A stretch of 64,000 bases of DNA from Ochromonas danica (Eukaryota > Sar > Chrysophyceae > Chromulinales > Chromulinaceae). Shown here piece by piece: positions 56,598-64,000 of the stretch (within the stretch, counting starts at the first letter, position 1; every line of letters starts with the position of its first letter). The translations under genes were made by a program, and so were the position numbers. The DNA lies in contig VKHL01000053.1 in NCBI GenBank assembly GCA_015146655.1, positions 24,468 to 88,467 of the forward strand, in the 5' to 3' direction. The notes beneath the pieces are model-generated. The model saw only the letters and a list, made by a program, of their open reading frames with translations, had not been told where the DNA came from and ran no database searches.

Positions 56598-59342
56598 TAA
56601 CAAACCATAAGTCATTTCAACCAATAACTACGGGTAATAACTATAAACACTACTTTGCCATTTACATGTCCATTCCCTCAACATGTATTCATAACTTATA
56701 GACATTGGTCTATCACCTATAACAACAAAGCTAATTCTTCCATGCTCATATTGTACATAGTATAAACCATATATCTTCTTCCACAATACATTGATGATAG
56801 TGATGCTGTACTAATCTATGATACAGTATAATATACTCACTTACCTTATCCATTCGATTGACATCAACTCGACTATCTGATAACAACAGCTTCACTACCT
56901 CTTCATTGCCTTCAGCGCATGCAACATAGAATGGGCTACATTTATCCTGTTTATGTAGACAACCAATAAACAACAACAAACCATCAAAACCACTCATTCT
57001 CATATCAAGCTTCATGAGCAACTCACATCATCAGCTTTGAAAACATCGATCCGTTGATCTGATAGCAACTCTTTAACAACTTCTACATGACCCGCCACAC
57101 AAGCCCAATAGAAAGGAGTGGATTCATTCTATATACAATGATCCATTACATTCAAACTGATTCACTAAATACATACAATCACTATCAACCCTTTCACTCA
57201 CCTTATCAGCCTTGTTTACATCTACTCGGCTATCTGATAGCAGTAGCTTGACTGCTTCAAGATTGCCTCCAGAACATGCTGCACAGAATGGAGTGATTCC
57301 GAACTATACATGGATGTGATGCATATATACATATACAGTTAACAAACAGTGCAATTATTTAGTACAGGTGCAATTGTAACAACAATGCTCATTCAACATT
57401 GTTATCTACAGTATGCACTCCCTTCGATCATTAATCATCACATTCTAACACACACTCTATGACGTAATAATACAATATGAAGATCTACAGTAACTTCATG
57501 TTAAACCATGTAAGAGTAATGACCTCATAGAAACATATACTGTCCTCAATCATCTTAAACGACACAATACGAGCTCACACAAATACAGGGGCTAAATGTC
57601 ATTTATAGCACCTACCTCATTGACACTGTTCACATCCACACGACCATCTGATAATAACAGCTCGACCACATCTGCATGTCCATTCTCGCAAGCGCCATGA
57701 AGAGGAGTCGATTCCTCCTATAAATAGAGCAGACACACAGCATAACTAACCGGCTGCATGGACCATCATTTACACATCATGTGATCTTACCACATTAACT
57801 CGATACACATCCACACGATTGTCTGACATCAGAAGCTTTACCACTTCCACTTGACCACTGCAACAAGCAGCAAAATAAGGACTCCATTCATCCTGATTAT
57901 CATCAAACCAACACAAATGCAGCACTCTGACTATCATCAGCCACTAAAATAGCATGACCTTCTAACTTACCTCATCGACTCTATTGACATCCACTCGTCT
58001 ATCTAACAACAATAGCTTTACTACCTCTGCATGACCTTCAGCACATGCAGCAAAGAATGGAGTGGATTCATCCTATAGCAAAAGAACCACACGCACACAC
58101 ACACTCTGTTACCATATACCATACTAACAACACTATCCTTCTACTCCATTGTATAAGCCTGCTTACACTCTCTATGTTACCTCCTTCAATGAACAATATC
58201 ACATACTAACATGCATCTATCTGCTCATAGAACACACTCACCTTGTCAGCTTTGTTTACTTCAACACGATCATCTGATAACAGTAACTTCACCATCTCCA
58301 CCTTGTCATCAAAGCAAGCAGTAAGAAATGCCGTCCACCCATCCTATGCAAAGCAACACAACAATACTATCAGCGATCTAAGGACTATCCATCACATTCA
58401 ACCATTCCCCAGCCACAACCAAAACCATGCACCTCCTGCACTTCCATCATGTTGCTTCAACATTTTCTCTCACCTTATCGATTTGGTTCACATCCACTCG
58501 AGCCTCTGATAATAACAACTTTACCAGTTGAACATGACCCTGATGAACTGCACAATAGATTGGACTCCAGCCATTCTAAGTGCGCATGGACACCATGCAC
58601 CAGATATATAAGACAGAAGAGTTACAACACAGATATAGAATGAGATACATGCTAGTCACTCACTCACCTCGTCAACTTTATTCACGTCAATACGTTCATC
58701 AGATAACAAGAGCTTTACAACTTCCACGTGGCCATTATAACATACAGTGTAGAACGGAGTCCATCCATCCTGCAACCCACCAATAGCATAAGCATCAGCA
58801 TACTATCAACCAACAGTGTGAACCATAGGAAAGCTCACAGCAGCCACACCAATCCCTACACCACACGATAATGTTAATACTCACCTTATCACCTTTATTC
58901 ACATCCACACGCCCATCAGACAACAAGAGTTTCACCACTTCCAACCGACCATTCGCGCATGCAGCATAGACGGGAGTCCATCCTTCCTGTACAGGGAGAG
59001 ACATGTTGTGTTCAGAGCACAGTTCAGCAACAGATGTAATTGCGTCACTCCACCTTGCTTTCCGCTGCATTGACTTCAATCTCTGGATGAAGCAGTAGCA
59101 TTTTCACCATCTCTGCATGGCCTTCACTTGCTGCAATATGCAATGATGTTACATCCTAGAGACATCTCATACATACAGAACCACAATCAGAGAGGCAATT
59201 GCTTTATGATGGAGACGTATATTCCTTCTTTCTACCAGAACAGCAAGTTAACACAATGCACAAACTAACACACCTCATACACACACACGTACACGTACAC
59301 ACGCACACACGCACACACGCACACACACACACACACACGCAC

Positions 59343-59392
<50 letters not shown>

Positions 59393-59636
59393 CTACCTTG
59401 ACATTCTTAGTCCAACTTCGTCCTTCAAGATCAATTCTGTATCGCTGATTGATCATTTCTGCAGGGATCATATTATCCAAGGCAATCTTCAATTCTGTGT
59501 CAGTTGGTGCTATTGCTTCTGCTGCTTCTGCTTCTGTCACATTGTCCTGCAGCACTGTCTTCCATTCCAAATCTTCTGCTTTTATTGGTCGTTTCAAACG
59601 ACCTTTGATTATTGGGAGACGGTTAGTAGTAGACAT
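54986..59636 (-). CDS. Ankyrin-repeat protein, one repeat per exon (20 exons)
   Basis: Exon 1 (59636-59397) encodes an 80-residue leader with an acidic segment. Eighteen phase-0 exons follow, each one ankyrin repeat. Those of 102 bases are 59155-59054, 58986-58885, 58769-58668, 58575-58474, 58343-58242, 58072-57971, 57892-57791, 57717-57616, 57303-57202, 57128-57027, 56946-56845, 56565-56464 and 56385-56284. Three of 105 bases are 56153-56049, 55941-55837 and 55704-55600, then 55522-55421 and 55323-55222 are 102 again. Exon 20 (55078-54986) ends the frame with a half repeat. Total 725 residues. The repeat consensus is close to DGWTPLYAACAEGH, then EVVKLLLSDSRVDVN. The protein is a pure binding scaffold with no other domain seen; partner unknown. 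An in-frame ATG at 59771 would add a hydrophobic leader of 45 residues, so a secreted form cannot be excluded. Confidence 0.88.
59279..59391. repeat. (CA)n/(CG)-interrupted microsatellite in intron 1
   Basis: More than 110 bases of CA repeats with scattered CG and GT units, lying in the first intron of the ankyrin gene and reaching to within 6 bases of the donor site. Confidence 0.95.
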
Positions 59637-59957
59637 AGCAACTTGAATACAAAAGAAGAGTAGAAGTAGTTTACTCCATCTACTGCAGCAGGTCAAGGAT
59701 TTCAACACGACGACAGCATTTAATAGAGAGGATGACAGTGTTGCACCAAGAAAGATCCAATGGAGCACCATATCCACAATAGAATGTATTCTTATACTAG
59801 TACGACAGACTGGTGTGAGAGATAGAGAGAGAGAGATGGTCTTGGTGATCTAACCTCTAACTTAGTCTATTTTCGATGATGATGATGATGATGAAGAGTG
59901 AAAGGAATTTCTCAATCTTTCTATTACCCTCTGACATCGCAGCCTACAATCTGGTCT
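59637..59957. other. Spacer between ankyrin gene and tRNA
   Basis: Holds the ankyrin promoter and possible extended 5' coding region (to 59771), a GAGA run at 59820-59836 and a GAT run near 59874-59893. Nothing else is seen. Confidence 0.4.
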
Positions 59958-60029
59958 GGGGGGTTGGCTTAATGGTAGAGCGTCGGATTCCAGTCCCGAA
60001 GGTTGGGTGTTCGATTCACCCACTCCTCA
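59958..60029 (+). tRNA. tRNA-Trp (CCA anticodon)
   Basis: The 72 bases fold into a cloverleaf. Acceptor GGGGGGT pairs with ACTCCTC (two G-U pairs), the D stem is GCTT/GAGC, the T arm is GGGTG-TTCGATT-CACCC and the discriminator is A. The anticodon loop TTCCAGT gives anticodon CCA with U33 and G37. The anticodon stem TCGGA/CCCGA has one mismatch at the loop-closing pair (A31-C39). CCA is not encoded, as expected for a nuclear gene. A run of seven T starts about 11 bases downstream and should stop RNA polymerase III. Confidence 0.9.
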
Positions 60030-60039
60030 GTTAAACAAA

Positions 60040-60046
60040 ACTTTTT
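60040..60046 (+). terminator. RNA polymerase III T-run terminator
   Basis: An uninterrupted T run directly after the tRNA 3' end. Confidence 0.7.
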
Positions 60047-60678
60047 TTCTTTTCGTAATTAATCTAATTATACCCCTTGCTACTACATGCAGTAGTTACA
60101 GTAGCGACACCGATGATGATGTGTAGCAAATCGTTCATGCTATCGACCTTTAGATTACGAGCACTATTACATGTAGAAGAAACTTTAAGTGTCCGATTAC
60201 CTTCTTTTATCCCTTATGTACGTTAACCAATTATGAACCGTAGACTACTTGCTACCTTGGCCACTTGGTCCGTGTTATGACAATCAAAACTCTTATTCCT
60301 CTGTTATTCAAGTATGAAATGTACCATAGTACGATAGCTTTTATTCCTCAAAATTCTTTTTATTAATATTACCTATAAATCAACTTTTGTTCAAAACTAG
60401 TGCTTGTTGGTCTTATTACACCTTCTATCCTGTCAAACTGCACTGCACTACACTGTATTGCATTGCATTCAGCAGAGTGACAACATGTACTGTATACTAT
60501 GAACCATCCTACACTATGTAACACCAGGTCTGACCTCCAGACACACACTATCCCACCCTATCTAACAATCAAATAAACTGACTTTGACTGCAAAAAAGAG
60601 TTGAAGATAGTCAGTCAGGACAGTAACCTGGTTAACTAATCAGATTGACCACCTGATCGTAACTATGATTTACGTACT
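60047..60678. other. Intergenic, nothing recognised
   Basis: AT-rich spacer between the tRNA and the 3' end of the carrier gene. No frame has support. Confidence 0.4.
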
Positions 60679-61942
60679 CTACACTGCCAAAGCCTTGGCT
60701 TTGCTTCGTTCAACCCATCGCTTAGCAAACTCATAGACACCAAGATAAATGATGGTGAAAGGTAATAACCATGTGATACGAGCCATACATCCCACAAAGA
60801 GACCAAGCAGACCTCCTTCTTGATAGATACAACTCAATGCATCAAAGACACCAGAATACTTTCCTCCTGCAGAGGTTTGCATCATTAACCTAGTCTTAAT
60901 GAGATCTAAAGGAGTAGTTACAATCGCAGTAAATCCACCAGTAATAGCTGCAGCAATGAGCTCTTCTTTGGTTGTTAATGTCTCTCTTTTCACAAAGCGA
61001 CGGAATATTGACTTAAGATTCTCATATAATCCTAATTCCAACATAGTATAAGGAACATCACGAACTAATGTTGCTTTATATCCAACATAAAGTCCTCTTA
61101 CGCCTTCACTTTGTAAAATGGATTGAATAGCACCTGTCATTGTTAAGGCAGCACCAGCTTGTAAACGTGTTTTCAAGACTTCACCAGGAACAAGAATGAA
61201 AGAACAAGCAAGCATAGCAAAGGCAGCACATGCAAAACGTGCTATAGCATGATATTTTTCAGGAAGTTTCTTTTCAGCAACTCGTCGACTTAATTCAAAG
61301 GTTGCAAATTTAACAGCACCAGATAAACCATCCCCGATAAGATAAGGGACAACACCTTGATAAAGACCTAAGAAACCACGAGATAAGACAATATCCTTAG
61401 CTGTTCCTAACAGTCCTTTAGCCACAGCTATAGTACATACATACATAGATCAGACAAAAACAATAACAAAATGTTGTTAGATAGTTAGTTTAGAATACTA
61501 TCATCTGAACACTCTCTTATGAGGTGATCACATGGGAGAAAATAGTGTATCGAAAACTTTACTTACTAGCAGTTTGTTGTGTGATTTTAATCGTATCAAT
61601 CGGATGCATGGCAAGATCACCCAAAGCAGTAGCAAGTGCACCACAAATACAAAGTTCAAAAGCATTTAATTGATAAGCTAAGCCTTGCTTTGCTTCACTC
61701 ACAATCTCTCCTTCGATAATGTCATCTAAAGGTTGACTCGTAGTGAATAAGACTGTCTTTCCACTATTGCTGTTAGGACGTGTAGGTGTGGCGGAAGAGG
61801 ACCTGACGATAGTTTGATGTGGTCTAGCAGGATGACCACGAGGATGATGACCATTCGCACTCACTGATAAAGGTACTTTAGGAATAGCATAAGCTAAAGC
61901 AGAGCAAAAGAAGATTAGAAAAGTGAAGTGACGAAGACTCAT
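60679..61942 (-). CDS. Mitochondrial carrier family (SLC25) protein with secretory-type leader
   Basis: Two exons (61942-61567 and 61427-60679, 139-base intron) give 374 residues. Three carrier repeats are visible from PIDTIK (split from its partner helix by the intron), PGEVLKTRLQ and PLDLIKTRLM. Each is followed by a GxxGLYxGxxPxL-type helix pair (RGFLGLYQGVVPYL, GVRGLYVGYKATLVRDVPYT, GLLGLFVGCMARI). The RDVPYTMLELGLYENLK block resembles S-adenosylmethionine carriers, so that substrate is a guess. Before the carrier lies a 95-residue extension. It starts with a signal peptide (FTFLIFFCSALAYAIP) and a Ser/Pro/His-rich, basic stretch like a transit peptide. Plain mitochondrial carriers lack this; a plastid or other organelle membrane is possible. 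Confidence 0.8.
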
Positions 61943-63280
61943 GATGACTACTAGACTAAATGAGAAAGTGTGTCAAATGGTCATCAAACAAGTCAGTTGG
62001 TCTTAATGAAGGAGGATGATAAAAGTCGTATCTTACAGTTAGAAACCTAAGAAATATGTAGGTTTAACCTGTCAGAGCTGGGCGGGTTTGGTTGAGTGGA
62101 CTGCAATTGCACCGAAAATAACAATGACAACAACAACTAATGGACTGATGCTTGATTATATAAGGTATTTAAATACAATAACTATCTTAGGTATGTAAGA
62201 AGTGGATAGTGCTTATCATCAAATATCACCAAATCCAATAGGATTCGGATTAGAGATCTACCCACTAAACCTATAGGATAGTTGTTAACATTAGATTTAA
62301 TTTGATATGTACATCGATTTTAGATATACTCTACATATTAGATTTAACACCCTTCGCCTATTGAGTAGATGGCTAAATCTGGGAAACAAGATACATGACA
62401 CATGATCACTACACTAATACGATCCTACAGAGCTTATTCACCTCATTATGGTATCATAACTATCTGCTGATTTCCTCCATTCAAAATAAGAACAGGGAAA
62501 AGTCACAGCAACACAAAGAGGTATGAAGCATGGGTAATCAGTCTATGGGATCATAAACAACCACAACCACAGAAGAGCTAATGCCACACAAAGTTGATCG
62601 AGGGCCTAACACATCAAAAGCCAGACTTAGTATTTTAACTCGTTGAAATAATGAGAACTAGAATGACAAGGTAATGAAATACAGACATCGCGAAGACAGC
62701 GAAGACTTACCTTGTCAAACTACTCGATTGACTCAATAATCAAGTGGAAGATCATGAGAAGTTATCTGATTCACGAGCATTGGAGATCTATATATTTATA
62801 GATGCATTGGTACTTAGAGGTTCAAGAGAATTAGAATAACATACAATCTCCAGAACCCTCCTTAAAGTAGTACAAATACAATTATATAACACGAGCAATA
62901 ATTAAACAGATATTTTTATACAGCAATAATGTTAAACTACAAGGGATTATACCACAAAGACCTCATAACAACATATTACTTCGATGACTCTCCCAATTCA
63001 ATGGAACACATATAATAACCTTATATTAGAATCCAAACATAAAACTTGATCGAAAATAAAGAAAAACACAACACAAATATAGGATTTTTGTGCCTGCCAA
63101 ACAAACCCGACGACAACATGATCTACTATCACCACTCATGTTAATAGACACAAAATGACACAATCACATGGACCTATTAAGTCCACAATAACATATCCTG
63201 ATCAATAAAATAACGCAAGAACAACTTCCACATGAAGCACATAACCGACCCATCAAATCAACTATCATGACTGAACAAAT
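61943..63280. other. Intergenic; right arm of the inverted duplication
   Basis: No gene is seen. From about 62065 rightward the sequence is homologous, in reverse orientation, to 43601-44870, with scattered indels. Left of 62065 is the carrier promoter. Confidence 0.6.
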
Positions 63281-64000
63281 TCATCTCCTACCAGCATTGC
63301 GATCTTCTCTCAACTTCACATAAGTTGCATAAAACATCTCGATCGAAAATGGTTTTGCTATAAAGGCATCCACACCAGCATTCAAAGCACCCTGCATTGT
63401 CTCATGGTCTGAGTTGGCTGAGACACCAATCACTACTTGGTGAAGCTGTCCTGTCATCGCTAACTCTCTAACAGTCTCCGTAACATCAGGGATCACGAAA
63501 GAACATGGATGACGAGACAATGCCAATTTCGAGACATCCCCACTGCCAATGGTACTCTCTTCTGACAACAATACTGATGATCTCACAGAGTTCTCAAATG
63601 CTCGCAAGCGACGAGTGGCTTCTAGCCCATCCATCACTGGCATCTGAAGATCCATCAACACCACATCGAACAAAGTACCACTAGATACTAATCTCTCCGA
63701 AATAAGCTTCAATGCCACATCGCCATTCTCTGCTATCGTTATGTGATGGCCTAAACGATGCAACATCATCGACATCATCTTCACGATCGTTGGTGAGTCA
63801 TCGACCACCAAAATACTCAGATCATCTTCTTTCTCATTACCTCCATTCATCTTCGCACTGTCCATGTCATACAGATGTAAGGTCGAATTCGAAGCTGGAG
63901 ACTCTAGTCGCGCTCCTTCACTTCCTTGTATAACCCATCTAGAAACGACATCACATTCCTCCGAGTGCCTATCCATTACTTCCAAGCTCCTATCCTTACC
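62065..64000 (-). repeat. Inverted duplication, arm 2
   Basis: Reverse complement of 42881-44870, cut by the window end. Positions 63189-63822 appear identical to 43059-43692 over 634 bases. Confidence 0.85.
63281..64000 (-). CDS. Second hybrid histidine kinase, C-terminal part (5' end beyond window)
   Basis: The open frame runs from the right edge to a stop at 63281. The visible 240 residues are a linker (LEVMDRHSEECDVVS...) that differs clearly from the first kinase. A complete receiver domain follows, with the same DD, LMDLQMPVMDG, VIGVSANS and AKPF motifs. The receiver protein sequence is the same as in the kinase at 40969-43600. The kinase core is expected just outside the window. The two genes point in opposite directions and are about 20 kb apart. 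Confidence 0.88.
   Translation of the reverse strand, partial: GKDRSLEVMDRHSEECDVVSRWVIQGSEGARLESPASNSTLHLYDMDSAKMNGGNEKEDDLSILVVDDSPTIVKMMSMMLHRLGHHITIAENGDVALKLISERLVSSGTLFDVVLMDLQMPVMDGLEATRRLRAFENSVRSSVLLSEESTIGSGDVSKLALSRHPCSFVIPDVTETVRELAMTGQLHQVVIGVSANSDHETMQGALNAGVDAFIAKPFSIEMFYATYVKLREDRNAGRR

Noticed and set aside
59204-59392. Minus-strand ORF of alternating Cys-Val
   Set aside because: It is a translation of the CA/GT microsatellite in an intron.

Overview
The window is nuclear DNA from a flagellated protist. Genes are intron-bearing, with short GT-AG introns mostly of 65-110 bases, and they lie on both strands without operons. There is a 4,530-residue axonemal dynein heavy chain, a tRNA gene with no encoded CCA tail, and UTR-like spacers rich in microsatellites. 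A giant PSSQP-repeat surface protein, a membrane hybrid histidine kinase and secretory-type leaders on several proteins suggest a stramenopile. That placement is inference from gene content; no marker gene is present to prove it.

Layout. 1-5056 (minus): 5' part of a huge PSSQP-repeat membrane protein that runs off the left edge. 6223-20279 (minus): four-exon outer-arm-type dynein heavy chain. 20892-22000 (minus): ankyrin/IQ protein. 22345-32421 (plus): tandem array of four intact F-box-like/leucine-rich proteins and one broken copy. A sixth, divergent relative lies at 49600-51060. 32986-34516 (plus): unknown low-complexity protein. 35096-37351 (minus): Q/N/S-rich protein ending in a CaaX box. 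37852-39274 (plus): GT77-like glycosyltransferase with a reading-frame problem. 39559-40377 (minus): Canopy-like saposin-fold ER protein. 40969-43600 (plus): hybrid histidine kinase. 45194-46579 (plus) and 46632-49080 (minus): convergent PD-(D/E)XK nuclease and SNM1/PSO2 nuclease. 51798-52703 (minus): secreted alpha/beta hydrolase. 54986-59636 (minus): 20-exon ankyrin gene with one repeat per exon. 59958-60029 (plus): tRNA-Trp. 60679-61942 (minus): SLC25 carrier with a secretory-type leader. 63281-64000 (minus): end of a second histidine kinase, in inverted orientation to the first.

The most notable signals are evolutionary. The leucine-rich array looks like a mosaic, with variable blocks shared in different pairings between copies. 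The two histidine-kinase ends form a long inverted duplication containing a 634-base stretch that looks identical by eye, flanked by diverged sequence. The PSSQP gene contains a 552-base higher-order repeat. The ankyrin gene is a regular series of 102/105-base phase-0 exons. All three recently expanding protein classes (PSSQP, leucine-rich, ankyrin) are interaction modules, so the locus looks suited to making binding-surface diversity.

All exon joins below were made by hand from splice-site consensus and frame continuity; no alignment or database search was run.
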